From positions 1 through 42,429 of the forward strand of contig VGDT01000025.1 in the NCBI GenBank assembly GCA_016869595.1: a stretch of DNA of 42,429 nt. Reading direction: 5' to 3'. The stretch comes from Alphaproteobacteria bacterium. Lineage in GTDB: Bacteria; Pseudomonadota; Alphaproteobacteria; Rhizobiales; Beijerinckiaceae. Positions within the stretch are counted from its first letter, which is position 1, and each line of letters begins with the position of its first letter. The position numbers were made by a program, and so were the translations under genes. This document shows, in pieces, positions 1 to 7,751 of this stretch. The notes under the pieces are model-generated. The model did not search any database. It was not told the DNA's origin and saw only the letters and a list, made by a program, of their open reading frames with translations.

Positions 1-116
1 ATGGATCTGATCTCCGGCAAGAAGAACAGATTGATCTGAGCTTCGCGCTTGTGAAGAGGGCGCACGAAGTTTTTAGCGCGAGACGGGCCTTTCAAGCCTA
101 CTAACTCTTTGCAGTA
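1..116. other. Left edge, no recognisable gene
   Basis: This stretch precedes the portal remnant and should hold the upstream part of that gene if the cluster were intact. Translating it in the portal frame meets a stop at 102-104, and I recognise no portal or terminase sequence in any frame. A 12-codon open frame starts at base 1 but has no support. Either the 5' part of the portal was lost or replaced, or it lies outside the window. Confidence 0.5.
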
Positions 117-537
117 AATCGCTCAGCTGATCTTCGCGCCCATAACGCCGCGAGTTTCTGGAACAAGGCGCTGCTCGACAATTCTGCGCGGCCTTCCGGC
201 GCGCTGGTCTATGCGGGGCCGGAAGGCGCGCATCTGACCGACGAGCAATTCTCTCGGCTGAAGGAAGAGCTGGAGGCGGCTGAAGGAAGAGCTGGAGGAG
301 AATTTCTCAGGCGCGACCAACGCCGGCCGGCCGCTACTGCTCGAAGGCGGGCTCGACTGGAAGGCGCTGTCGCTGTCGCCAAAGGACATGGATTTCACCG
401 AGTCGAAAGCGGGCGCGGCGCGCGAGATCGCGCTCACCTTCGGCGTGCTGCCGCTGCTGCTGGGTCTTCCTGGCGACAACACGTTCAGCAATTACGCCGA
501 GGCCAATCGCGCCTTCTGGCGCCAGACCAGTATGGAT
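117..537 (+). pseudogene. GTA/HK97-type portal protein remnant (g3-like)
   Basis: This is the C-terminal half of an HK97-family portal protein, the ring through which DNA enters the capsid. Recognisable motifs are HNAASFWNKALLDNSARPSG, then in a second frame GRPLLLEGGLDWKALS, KDMDF, AREIALTFGV and NYAEANRAFWRQT. The gene has three lesions. Nothing portal-like precedes about base 117. A 22-bp tandem duplication at 255-298 shifts the reading frame by +1. After RQT the reading runs into a palindromic repeat at 538, so the last tens of residues are missing. The neighbours downstream follow RcGTA order (g3.5, g4, g5), which supports the identification. It cannot make a working portal. Confidence 0.85.
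255..298 (+). repeat. 22-bp tandem duplication (2 copies)
   Basis: Bases 255-276 and 277-298 are identical. Deleting one copy restores a continuous portal frame (SRLKEELEENFSGATN). Because 22 is not a multiple of three, the duplication is the frameshifting lesion. The copies are perfect, so the event may be fairly recent or could revert by slippage. Confidence 0.9.
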
Positions 538-652
538 GTCGTTCCAGACGCTGCGCAGTACCGAAGCGATCGGGAATCCAGAGCAATAATTCGAAACTCT
601 TGCGTGCGGCTCTGGATTCCCGATCGCGCGCAGAGCGCGCGTCGGGAATGAC
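538..652. repeat. Palindromic dispersed repeat, copy A
   Basis: This is one of four related elements in the window (also 4854-4962, 8195-8301 and 35748-35851). Each begins with GTCATTCC-like bases, ends in GGGAATGAC, and has inner arms ATCGGGAATCCAG / CTGGATTCCCGAT around a variable spacer of about 25-30 bp. Here the left arm is degenerate (GTCGTTCCAGACG) and the right arm is well kept. It starts where recognisable portal sequence ends. Confidence 0.85.
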
Positions 653-687
653 ATACAAACGCGTCGCGAGCCCAAAACAGATCGCCC

Positions 688-876
688 ATGTCCGACATTC
701 TGAACGCCATATTGGAGCGCGGCGATCTCGCGCATCTCGCACTGTTTCTCTGGGCCTGCGCGGCGACGGCGCAAGCCTATCTCGCCATGCGGGAACTCGG
801 CGAGGCGACGCGACGCCTCGACGCTTTCGTGCGCGAGCTCGCGCGCTTCAACCGACGCTGCAGGAGCGATCCATGA
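688..876 (+). CDS. Small GTA membrane protein (g3.5-like)
   Basis: This encodes 62 residues with one hydrophobic stretch around residues 14-35 (LAHLALFLWACAATAQAYLA) followed by a charged tail. It lies between the portal remnant and the prohead protease, where RcGTA-type clusters carry a short gene (g3.5) of unclear function. Its stop overlaps the start of the next short gene (ATGA at 873-876), so the two look translationally coupled. The assignment rests on position and general character; no function can be read from the sequence. Confidence 0.6.
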   Translation: MSDILNAILERGDLAHLALFLWACAATAQAYLAMRELGEATRRLDAFVRELARFNRRCRSDP

Positions 877-1046
877 ATAAGAAAAATTGGCTGCCGCATC
901 TCGCTAGGCGTCCGCGCACGCGCAGTGCGCGACACGAAGACCCTGCAGCCGTCTTCAAGACCTTCGTCGAATTGCTGGCGCAACTTCGCGCCGAGGCGCG
1001 CGTGGCGAGCCATGCGCCGATCAACGCCCAGGCGGAGAAGAGCTGA
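873..1046 (+). CDS. Small hypothetical protein of the GTA cluster
   Basis: This encodes 57 basic residues. The ATG at 873 overlaps the stop of the preceding gene, and its own TGA at 1044-1046 overlaps the ATG of the protease at 1046. That chain of overlaps is the reason for choosing this start, although the frame stays open upstream into the repeat. The C-terminal half (VFKTFVELLAQLRAEA) could form an amphipathic helix. I do not recognise a family. Confidence 0.55.
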   Translation: MNKKNWLPHLARRPRTRSARHEDPAAVFKTFVELLAQLRAEARVASHAPINAQAEKS

Positions 1047-1645
1047 TGACGGCGCTACCAAGAATTGGCGCGCCCGAAGTAAAGCGCGCTGAACAGCCCT
1101 TGCTGCAAGCGAATGAAGCCGGAGCATTCTCCGGCTACGCGAGCCTCTTTGGCGTCGTCGATTCGGGCGGCGACGTGGTGATGGCCGGCGCCTTCGCCCG
1201 TTCGCTGATCAAACGCGGCGCCTCGGGCGTGAAAATGCTGTGGCAGCATCAGGCCGCCGAGCCGATCGGGCTATGGACCTCGATCGTCGAAGACTCGCGC
1301 GGGCTCAAAGTTGAAGGCCGACTCGATCTCTCCGTGGCGCGGGCGCGCGAGGCGCTGTCGCTGATGCGCAAGGGCGCGATCGACGGCCTCTCCATCGGAT
1401 TTCGCACGCAGCGCGCCACGACAGAAAAATCAAGCGGCGTGCGCCGTCTTCACGAGATCGACCTTTGGGAGATCTCTGTCGTTACTTTTCCGATGCTGTC
1501 GCAGGCGCGCATCGGCGCCGTGAAGCAAAACCGCAACGCGGCGCCGAGCATGGAGGCGCTTGGCGCGAAGCTCTCGCGCCTAAGGGCGCAGCGCGCAGCG
1601 CTTGAGTTTGCGCATGCGCTGCGGCGCATGTCCGGGAATTTCTGA
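1046..1645 (+). CDS. HK97-family prohead protease (GTA g4)
   Basis: This 199-residue protein matches the HK97 prohead protease family (peptidase U35/S78), which cleaves the scaffold and the N-terminal delta region of the capsid protein during head maturation. The family histidine is visible in WQH (H68) and the nucleophile serine in GLSIGF (S116), close to the positions in phage HK97 (65 and 114). The core AFSGYASLFGVVDSGGD is typical. It is coupled by a TGATG overlap to the gene before it and lies 145 bp ahead of the capsid gene, as in RcGTA. The frame is intact with catalytic residues kept, in contrast to the portal. Confidence 0.92.
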   Translation: MTALPRIGAPEVKRAEQPLLQANEAGAFSGYASLFGVVDSGGDVVMAGAFARSLIKRGASGVKMLWQHQAAEPIGLWTSIVEDSRGLKVEGRLDLSVARAREALSLMRKGAIDGLSIGFRTQRATTEKSSGVRRLHEIDLWEISVVTFPMLSQARIGAVKQNRNAAPSMEALGAKLSRLRAQRAALEFAHALRRMSGNF

Positions 1646-1790
1646 GGCAAACGCCAGCCAATCCGCGCTCTCGCCGTCGGGGCGCAAACGTGACTTTCGA
1701 GACGGACTTCCCCAGCGCGCGGACTTCATCCCGGCGACATAGATCGCGCGGGATTTTTTTCGCGGCGGCGCCAAGCAAGAGGCACTACAC

Positions 1791-3017
1791 ATGTCAGCAG
1801 TTGAAATGAAATCCGCCGGCGGCGACATTCTCGCCGATCTCAATCGCGCCTTCAGCGCCTTCAAGGAGACGAATGACGAGCGTCTGACGCAGCTCGAGAG
1901 CCGCCTCGGCGTCGACGTCGTGACCGAGGAAAAGCTCGCGCGCATCGATCATGCGCTCGACGACACAAAGAGCCGGCTCGATCGCCTGGCGCTAGAAATG
2001 TCTCGGCCGCGCATCGGCGGCAAGCTCGTCGATGACCAGAGCGGCCGCGAGCATAAGAACGCCTTCAATCACTATATGCGCTCGGGCGAAGCGAGCGGCC
2101 TGAAGGCGCTCGAAGCGAAGGCGCTGTCGCGCGGCTCCGGCCCGGACGGCGGCTATCTCGTGCCGCTGCCGACGGAGCGCGAAGTTCTGCGCCGGCTCGC
2201 GAAATTCTCGCCGATCCGCGCCATTTCCAGCGTGCGCGAAATCTCCGGCGCGTCGTTGCGCCGCGCGTTTTCCACGACGGGACCTGCCGCCGGATGGGTG
2301 GCGGAAGCCGATCCGCGTCCGCAGACCAATAATCAGCAGCTCGCCGACATGACTTTCCCGGCGATGGAGCTTTACGCCATGCCGGCGGCGACTCAGGCGC
2401 TGCTCGACGACGCCGTCGTCGACATCGAGCAATGGATCGCCGAGGAAGTGCAGACGGCCTTCGCCGAACAGGAAGGCGCGGCCTTCGTTAGCGGCGACGG
2501 CGTCAATAAGCCCAAGGGCTTTCTCTCCTATACGACGGTCGCTGACGCGAGCTGGAGCTGGGGCAATATCGGCTATGTGCCAACGGGCGCCGCCGGCGCA
2601 TTCGCGGCGACGGACCCTTCCGACGCGCTGGTCAATCTCGTTTACGCGCTGCGCGCCGGCTATCGCCAAAACGGCAAATTCGTTATGGGGCGGCGCGCGC
2701 AATCGCTCGTGCGCCAGTTCAAGACGACGACGGGCGATTACATCTGGGCGCCGCCCGCAACTGCCGACGGCGCCGCTTCGCTGATGAACTTTCCCGTCGT
2801 CGAAGCTGAAGACATGCCTGATCCGGCCGCGGGTTCGCTCTCCATCGCTTTCGGCGATTTCGAGCGCGGCTATGTGGTGGTGGACCGCGTCGGCATTCGC
2901 GTGCTGCGCGATCCCTATTCCGCCAAACCCTATGTGCTCTTCTATACGACGAAGCGCGTTGGCGGCGGGGTGCAGAATTTCGAGGCGATCAAGCTCTTGA
3001 AATTCGCCGCGTCGTAA
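1791..3017 (+). CDS. HK97-family major capsid protein (GTA g5)
   Basis: This encodes a 408-residue major capsid protein. An N-terminal region of about 110 residues rich in charged helix (NRAFSAFKETNDERLTQLES) is the delta/scaffold domain normally removed by the g4 protease. The mature shell domain starts near the GSGPDGGYLVPLPTEREVLR motif and continues through VSGDGVNKPKGFL and the C-terminal VLRDPYSAKPYVLFYTTKRVGGG. Length and motif order match GTA and HK97 capsid proteins. The frame is fully open, so the capsid could be made even though the portal gene is broken. Confidence 0.95.
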   Translation: MSAVEMKSAGGDILADLNRAFSAFKETNDERLTQLESRLGVDVVTEEKLARIDHALDDTKSRLDRLALEMSRPRIGGKLVDDQSGREHKNAFNHYMRSGEASGLKALEAKALSRGSGPDGGYLVPLPTEREVLRRLAKFSPIRAISSVREISGASLRRAFSTTGPAAGWVAEADPRPQTNNQQLADMTFPAMELYAMPAATQALLDDAVVDIEQWIAEEVQTAFAEQEGAAFVSGDGVNKPKGFLSYTTVADASWSWGNIGYVPTGAAGAFAATDPSDALVNLVYALRAGYRQNGKFVMGRRAQSLVRQFKTTTGDYIWAPPATADGAASLMNFPVVEAEDMPDPAAGSLSIAFGDFERGYVVVDRVGIRVLRDPYSAKPYVLFYTTKRVGGGVQNFEAIKLLKFAAS

Positions 3018-3088
3018 TCCGCCTGCGAACTTTAGACGGCCGCGACGCAAAGCTCGCGCCCTTCTCTTACCCCAACATAGGATGCGCG

Positions 3089-3664
3089 ATGCGACCGATG
3101 CTCATCGGCGCGCCGGCGATCGAGCCCGTCTCGCTCGCCGACGCAAAATCATGGCTGCGCGAAGACGGCGCCGAAGAGGACCAATTGGTTCAAGCGCTGA
3201 TCGTCGCCGCGCGCATGACGCTTGAAGCCTATACGCGGCGATTCTTCATCACGCAAAGCTGGCGTCTCGTTTTCGATTGCTGGCCGTCCTCGGTCGCTTC
3301 GAACGCCGCGCTCTACATTCCCTTTGCGCCCTTCCAGTCAGCGACGGCGATACGCGTCTTCGACGCAAACGACACGGCGCAGACATTGGCCGCTGCGACC
3401 TATCGCGCGCCGACGTCGAATGAAAGCGGCCGCATCAGCTTCAAATCGGCGCCGCCGGCGCCGAGCCGAGCCACTGACGGAATCGAAATCGATTTCGTCG
3501 TCGGCTATGGCGCGCTTGCGAGCGACGTTCCACAGCCGCTGCGTCGGGCCGTTCTCATGCTCGCGGCGCATTGGCGCGAACATCGCGGCGATGGCGGCGA
3601 CGACGCTTTGCCCAATGCGGTCGCGCAGCTCGCTGCGCCGTTTCGGCGGGAGCGACTGCTGTGA
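3089..3664 (+). CDS. Head-tail connector / adaptor (GTA g6)
   Basis: This encodes 191 residues of the phage gp6-like head-tail connector family, the ring that docks on the portal. The N-terminal block EPVSLADAKSWLREDGAEEDQLVQALI followed by ARMTLEAYTRRFFITQSWRL is characteristic. It follows the capsid gene and its TGA overlaps the GTG start of the next gene (GTGA at 3661-3664). In RcGTA this product contacts the portal, so without a portal supplied from elsewhere it would have no docking partner. Confidence 0.85.
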   Translation: MRPMLIGAPAIEPVSLADAKSWLREDGAEEDQLVQALIVAARMTLEAYTRRFFITQSWRLVFDCWPSSVASNAALYIPFAPFQSATAIRVFDANDTAQTLAAATYRAPTSNESGRISFKSAPPAPSRATDGIEIDFVVGYGALASDVPQPLRRAVLMLAAHWREHRGDGGDDALPNAVAQLAAPFRRERLL

Positions 3665-3990
3665 GCGGCCTTCCGAAGATCGGCGCGCTGCGTCATCGGG
3701 TGACGCTGGAGGCGCCGGTCGATGCGCCTGACGGCGCCGGCGGATTTTCGCGCAGTTTTACGCCGATCGCCAATCTTTGGGCGCGCGTCGCGCCTTCAAG
3801 CGCGCGCGAAGATTTTATCGAGCAGCGCGCCGAACAGGCGACAAACCAGGTCGTGACGGTCCGCTGGCGCAACGATGTCACAAAAGACATGCGCTTCCTT
3901 CATCGCGGCCGCAAGCTTCGCATCCAATCGGTTTTCGACCCGGACGAGCGTCGACGCTTTCTGATCTGCCAATGCGAAGAGATCATTTAA
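3661..3990 (+). CDS. Head-tail adaptor / stopper (GTA g7)
   Basis: This encodes 109 residues from a GTG at 3661, chosen because it overlaps the previous stop and gives the usual family start (SGLPKIGALRHRVTLEAP). The family is the phage head-tail adaptor (SPP1 gp16 / HK97 gp10-like), recognisable by LRHRVTLEAP, LWARVAPSSARE and the C-terminal RGRKLRIQSVFDPDERRRFL. It probably forms the stopper ring between adaptor and tail terminator. The frame is open upstream, but the upstream part is the out-of-frame shadow of g6. Confidence 0.85.
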   Translation: MSGLPKIGALRHRVTLEAPVDAPDGAGGFSRSFTPIANLWARVAPSSAREDFIEQRAEQATNQVVTVRWRNDVTKDMRFLHRGRKLRIQSVFDPDERRRFLICQCEEII

Positions 3991-4000
3991 AGGACTCGCC

Positions 4001-4408
4001 ATGAGCGCTTCACCTGTCGTCGCGCTGCGCAAAGCGATCCGCGCCTATCTGTTCGCGGATGGAAGCTTCGCCGCCACGCTCGGCGAGAAGCTTTACGACG
4101 AGGCGCCACGCGGGATCGACCCGCCCTATGCGCTTTTCGCCGAAGCGCAGCTGCGCGACTGGTCCGCCGATCTCTCGCGCGGCGCCGAGCAATTGTTCAT
4201 CATAAGCGTCACGTCGACGATGCGAGGATTGTCCGAGGCGCTCGAACTCGCGCAGCGCATTGCCGATCTGCTCGACGAGACGCCGCTCACTCTGCAGGAC
4301 CATCGGCTGATCGATCTGCGCTTTCTCTCCATGGAGATGCGTCGCGATCAAAACGGCCGCATCGCACGAGTCAATCTGCGCTTTCGCGCAACAACCGAAT
4401 ATCTTTAG
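4001..4408 (+). CDS. Tail terminator, DUF3168 (GTA g8)
   Basis: This encodes 135 residues of the DUF3168 family, the tail terminator or completion protein that caps the tail tube where it joins the head. Typical features are the start PVVALRKAIRAYLFAD, the middle PPYALFAEAQLRDWSAD and the C-terminal DLRFLSMEMRRDQNGR. It starts 10 bp after g7 and ends 12 bp before g9, consistent with one transcript. Confidence 0.88.
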   Translation: MSASPVVALRKAIRAYLFADGSFAATLGEKLYDEAPRGIDPPYALFAEAQLRDWSADLSRGAEQLFIISVTSTMRGLSEALELAQRIADLLDETPLTLQDHRLIDLRFLSMEMRRDQNGRIARVNLRFRATTEYL

Positions 4409-4420
4409 TGGAGCTCAATG

Positions 4421-4828
4421 ATGGCCGCCCAAAAAGGCAAGGACCTACTTTTGAAAATCCATGACGGGGCAAGCTTCGTCACGGTCGGCGGGCTGCGCAC
4501 GCGCCGCCTGGCGCTCAACGCCGACACTGTGGATGTGACCGACGCCGAATCGAACGGCCGTTGGCGCGAACTGCTCGATGGAGCTGGGTTGAAGCGCGCG
4601 AGCGTTTCCGGAACAGGCGTATTCAAAGACCAGGCGTCAGACGCGCTGTTGCGCCAAACCTTTTTCGATGGGCTCTTGCGCGAATGGCAGATCGTCATCC
4701 CGGATTTCGGTGTTCTTACGGGCCTCTTCCAGATCGCCAATCTCGACTATCGCGGCGAATATTCAGCGGAAGTGACCTTCGATATTTCGCTTGAGTCGGC
4801 GGGCGCGCTCGTCTTCGCGGCGCTGTAA
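4421..4828 (+). CDS. Major tail tube protein, TP901-1 family (GTA g9)
   Basis: This encodes about 135 residues of the TP901-1/GTA major tail protein family, which polymerises into the tail tube. Motifs include KGKDLLLKIHDGASFVTVGG, LNADTVDVTDAESNGRWREL and DYRGEYSAEVTFDISLESAG. Two adjacent ATGs (4418 and 4421) are possible starts. GGAG at 4410-4413 is 7 bases from the second and only 4 from the first, so I prefer 4421. A palindromic repeat (copy B) follows the stop and separates g9 from g10. Confidence 0.9.
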   Translation: MAAQKGKDLLLKIHDGASFVTVGGLRTRRLALNADTVDVTDAESNGRWRELLDGAGLKRASVSGTGVFKDQASDALLRQTFFDGLLREWQIVIPDFGVLTGLFQIANLDYRGEYSAEVTFDISLESAGALVFAAL

Positions 4829-4853
4829 TGGCCTGCGACTGAACAGCTCAGAT

Positions 4854-4962
4854 GTCATTCCCGACGCGCGCAAAGCGGGCGATCGGGAATCCAGAATCGC
4901 AATACGCATTTTTGATGTTGATCTGGATTCCCGGTCAGGCCTTCGGCCTGCCGGGAATGACA
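4854..4962. repeat. Palindromic dispersed repeat, copy B
   Basis: This copy sits between g9 and g10. The left end is GTCATTCCCGACGCGCGC with inner arm GATCGGGAATCCAG. The right inner arm is CTGGATTCCCGG, followed by a small hairpin AGGCCTTCGGCCT and CGGGAATGAC. As RNA it would fold into a long stem and could attenuate transcription or protect transcript ends inside the structural operon. Both flanking genes are intact. Confidence 0.9.
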
Positions 4963-5003
4963 CGTGCAAGCGGACGATCAACCGGATTTCGTATGAGGAA
5001 GAG

Positions 5004-5360
5004 ATGGCGAACGCGAAACGCGGCGAAATCGACGCAACTCTCGACAACAAGAACTACACGCTCTGCCTGACGCTCGGCGCGCTTGCCGAACTCGAAAGCG
5101 GATTTGGCGCAAGCGATCTCGTTGCGCTTGCGAGCCGCTTCGAGGAACGACGCCTCTCCGCCCGCGACATTCTACGCATCATCGGTTGCGGTCTACGCGG
5201 CGCGGGAAACGACATCAGCGACGAAGACGTCTCTAGAATGAAAGTTTCGGAAGGCCTCACAGGCTATGTCCGCATCGCGGCCGATCTTCTCGCCGCGACT
5301 TTCGGCGATGCGCCGGAGGAAAGCGCCGACGCAAACCCTTCGACGCCGCAGGACGCCTGA
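5004..5360 (+). CDS. GTA tail assembly chaperone-like protein (g10, Phage_TAC_11 type)
   Basis: This encodes 118 residues matching the short gene-transfer-agent family found after the tail tube gene (RGEIDATLDNKNYTLCLTLGALAELE, then DILRIIGCGLRGAG). I start it at the ATG at 5004, preceded by GAGGAAGAG. The longer open frame upstream reads through repeat copy B and is not protein-like. By position and family it is a tail assembly chaperone working with g10.1 on the tape measure protein. Confidence 0.82.
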   Translation: MANAKRGEIDATLDNKNYTLCLTLGALAELESGFGASDLVALASRFEERRLSARDILRIIGCGLRGAGNDISDEDVSRMKVSEGLTGYVRIAADLLAATFGDAPEESADANPSTPQDA

Positions 5361-5422
5361 CGCAGGCGGCAGAAACGGCGCGCGACCCCTCTCATCGCGC
5401 GCCCTTTCCCTTCGCGCGCGCC

Positions 5423-5596
5423 ATGGCCTTCGGGCTTGGCGTCCTGCGGCTCTCATCACGCGATTTCTGGTCGATGACGCCGCGCGAACTTTTTCGCGCT
5501 GTCGAGGGCGTCTATGGCGTCACAAGTGGCGCGCCTTCGCGCGCTGCGCTCGAGGAATTGATGCGCCGCTTCCCTGATTTTGCAGGATCGACATGA
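5423..5596 (+). CDS. Small tail assembly chaperone (GTA g10.1-like)
   Basis: This is a 57-residue open frame reading MAFGLGVLRLSSRDFW, then MTPRELFRAVEGVYG, and ending ALEELMRRFPDFAGST. The pattern of FG-G-LRL-FW-MTPREL is that of the small phage tail assembly chaperone encoded just before the tape measure in RcGTA-like clusters. Its TGA at 5594-5596 overlaps the ATG of the tape measure gene at 5593. The frame is open upstream to the end of g10 without an ATG or GTG, so a slightly longer product from another start or by frameshifting from g10 is possible. Confidence 0.75.
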   Translation: MAFGLGVLRLSSRDFWSMTPRELFRAVEGVYGVTSGAPSRAALEELMRRFPDFAGST

Positions 5597-6186
5597 CGAC
5601 AAGTTTTGATCCCTTTCCGGAGCCGTTTAACGCGCCCGGCGCCAATGAGCGTTTCGCGACAACTGACCTGCAAGCGACGAAGCTTTTGCTCGATCAGATC
5701 AATCTCTCTGCCGGAAATGTCACGAAGACGCTTCACCTGGGTTTCGGTTCTGCAGCGGCGAGCGGCCGAAGCTTCAACGACGTGCTCTCGACGATCGCGC
5801 AGTCGCTAGCGCGCATGGCTTTGCGCGCAGGAACCAAAGCGCTCGCCGAAGGATTGGTGAGCGGATTGAGCGGCATGTTGTCTGGCGCTTTTTCCGGCGC
5901 TGGAACCGTTGCGCCCTTCGCTCAGGGCGGCGTCGTCGCAAGTCCAACCTATTTCGCCAGTGGCGGCGCAATGGGGCTGATGGGCGAGCGCGGCGCCGAG
6001 GCGGTCATGCCACTTGCCCGCGGATCAGATGGCAGGCTCGGCGTCGTCGCGCAAAGCGCCGGTGCGCGTCCAACGTCAATCACCGTCAATATCGCTGCGC
6101 AGGATGTCGAAAGTTTTCGTAACTCCGAAGCGCAGATTATGGGCGCGCTCGCGCGGGCCGTGGCGCGCGGCCAACGCAATCTCTAA
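5593..6186 (+). CDS. Short tail tape measure protein (GTA g11)
   Basis: This encodes 197 residues, close to the short tape measure of RcGTA (about 220). It has a hydrophobic helical middle (LARMALRAGTKALAEGLVSG, LSGMLSGAFSG) and the characteristic glycine-rich block FAQGGVVASPTYFASGGAMG with MGERGAEAVMPLARGSDGRL. The tape measure sets tail length, and a protein this short fits the short tail of GTA particles. It is translationally coupled to g10.1. Confidence 0.9.
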   Translation: MTTSFDPFPEPFNAPGANERFATTDLQATKLLLDQINLSAGNVTKTLHLGFGSAAASGRSFNDVLSTIAQSLARMALRAGTKALAEGLVSGLSGMLSGAFSGAGTVAPFAQGGVVASPTYFASGGAMGLMGERGAEAVMPLARGSDGRLGVVAQSAGARPTSITVNIAAQDVESFRNSEAQIMGALARAVARGQRNL

Positions 6187-6201
6187 ACGGGCGCAGTCGG
6201 C

Positions 6202-6840
6202 ATGAGCGATTTTCACGAGATCCGCTTTCCGCTCGACGTCTCTTTGGGCGGACGCGGCGGCCCTGAGCGGCGCACGGAGATTGTGACGCTCGGCTCAAAT
6301 CGCGAAGCGCGCAACGCACGCTGGGCCCATTCGCGGCGTCGCTATGAAGCGGGCTACGGCGTGAAAAACCTTGCGCAGCTTGCGCAGATTATCGAATTTT
6401 TCGAGGAACGGCGCGGGAGGCTTTATGGCTTTCGTTGGCGCGATCGCGCCGACTTCACCTCATGCGCGCCGGGGGCCACGCCAAGCCCAACGGATCAACG
6501 AATAGGAACGGGAGATGGCGCGCGCGCCGCATTCCAGCTCGTGAAAACTTACGGCGGCGCCTTTTCGCCCTATGCACGCCAGATCGTAAAGCCCGTCGGC
6601 GGAACGGTGCGCGTTGCGGTCAATGGCGTCGAGAAATTGGCGCCCGATGCGAGCGTCGACGCCACGACGGGACTCGTGACTTTCGCGCCTGGCGCAATTC
6701 CATCTCAAGGCGCCGCGGTCACTGCCGGCTTTCTCTTCGACACGCCAGTACGCTTCGATACGGATTTTCTCGAAATCGATATGCAGGCCTTCGAGGCCGG
6801 CGCGATTCCGCACATTCCGATCATCGAAATCGTCCCATAG
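6202..6840 (+). CDS. Distal tail protein, DUF2460 (GTA g12)
   Basis: This encodes 212 residues of the DUF2460 / GTA distal tail family. Signature segments are FHEIRFPLDVSLGG, GPERRTEIVTLGSNREARNA, the FFEERRGRLYGFRWRDRADF block and the C-terminal TDFLEIDMQAFEAGAIPHIP. It forms the ring at the end of the tail tube on which the hub assembles. It begins 15 bp after the tape measure and ends 20 bp before g13. Confidence 0.92.
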   Translation: MSDFHEIRFPLDVSLGGRGGPERRTEIVTLGSNREARNARWAHSRRRYEAGYGVKNLAQLAQIIEFFEERRGRLYGFRWRDRADFTSCAPGATPSPTDQRIGTGDGARAAFQLVKTYGGAFSPYARQIVKPVGGTVRVAVNGVEKLAPDASVDATTGLVTFAPGAIPSQGAAVTAGFLFDTPVRFDTDFLEIDMQAFEAGAIPHIPIIEIVP

Positions 6841-6860
6841 CCCGCATCTGGAAACCATCC

Positions 6861-7751
6861 ATGCTGTCGCTTTCTCCCTCGATGCAGGCGAGGCTCGATC
6901 GGCGCGCCACGACCTTTTGCCATTGCTGGCGCGTTTCGCGTGACGACGCGACGGTGATGGGCTTCACCGACCATGATCGCGATCTGACATTCAACGGCGT
7001 GACCTTTCGCGCCAACACCGGCCTCTCTGCTTCGCAGATCGAGTCTGGCGTCGGCTTTTCTCCGGGAACAGGCGAAGCCGCGGGCGCCTTGAGCGATGAC
7101 AGTCTCACCGAGGCGGATCTTCTCAATGGAATTTATGATGGCGCATCGGTCGAAACCTGGCTCGTCGATTGGAGCGAAGTCACAGATCGCGCCTTGCTGG
7201 ATGTCGCCACGATTGGCGAAGTGCGCCGCGGCGAAACGGCCTTCGCCGCGGAGCTGCGCTCAAGCGCGCATCTTTTCGATCAGCAGCAGGGCCGCGCCTT
7301 TCAACGTGATTGTTCCGCCGATCTCGGCGATGCACGATGCGGCTTTAACCTCTTGGCGCCAGGCTTTCACGCAACCGGCGTCGTCGCCGCATCCGCTGGC
7401 GGCGTGATCGACATTGATCTTTCGCAAAATTTCGAGAGCGGCTTTTTCCAAGGCGGCGCTCTGACCTTCGCGAGCGGCGCCAACGAAGACGCGCGCCTCA
7501 CAATAAAATCGCATCGGCAGGAAGGTCTGCGCGCGAGCGTCATGCCGTGGACACGGCCTGGAAGCCCGATCGTTGCTGGGAACGCCGTTCTTATTACCGC
7601 AGGATGCGACAAGTCGCCGACAACCTGCCGTTTGAAATTCGGCAACATCGTCAACTTCCGCGGCTTTCCGCATATGCCTGGCAATGATCGCGTCATCGCC
7701 TATCCGAGCGCGCTCGCGCCGGCGATGGACGGCGGAAGCTTCTTTAGATGA
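6861..7751 (+). CDS. Tail hub protein, DUF2163 (GTA g13)
   Basis: This encodes 296 residues from the ATG at 6861; the open frame reaching upstream to 6435 is the shadow of g12. The DUF2163 family is the hub of GTA tails and is related to lambda tail protein L, which carries an iron-sulfur cluster. Cysteines in DCSADLGDARCG and GCDKSPTTCRLKFGN are well placed to bind such a cluster, and the C-terminal FGNIVNFRGFPHMPG is diagnostic. The stop overlaps the g14 start (ATGA at 7748-7751). Confidence 0.92.
   Translation: MLSLSPSMQARLDRRATTFCHCWRVSRDDATVMGFTDHDRDLTFNGVTFRANTGLSASQIESGVGFSPGTGEAAGALSDDSLTEADLLNGIYDGASVETWLVDWSEVTDRALLDVATIGEVRRGETAFAAELRSSAHLFDQQQGRAFQRDCSADLGDARCGFNLLAPGFHATGVVAASAGGVIDIDLSQNFESGFFQGGALTFASGANEDARLTIKSHRQEGLRASVMPWTRPGSPIVAGNAVLITAGCDKSPTTCRLKFGNIVNFRGFPHMPGNDRVIAYPSALAPAMDGGSFFR

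Noticed and set aside
600-1046. 148-residue frame starting at 600
   Set aside because: The first 91 codons read through repeat copy A and out of frame across g3.5. Only the part from the ATG at 873 has gene-like coupling.
1992-3050. 352-residue minus-strand frame opposite the capsid gene
   Set aside because: It is antisense to a clearly conserved capsid protein, with no motif or start signal.
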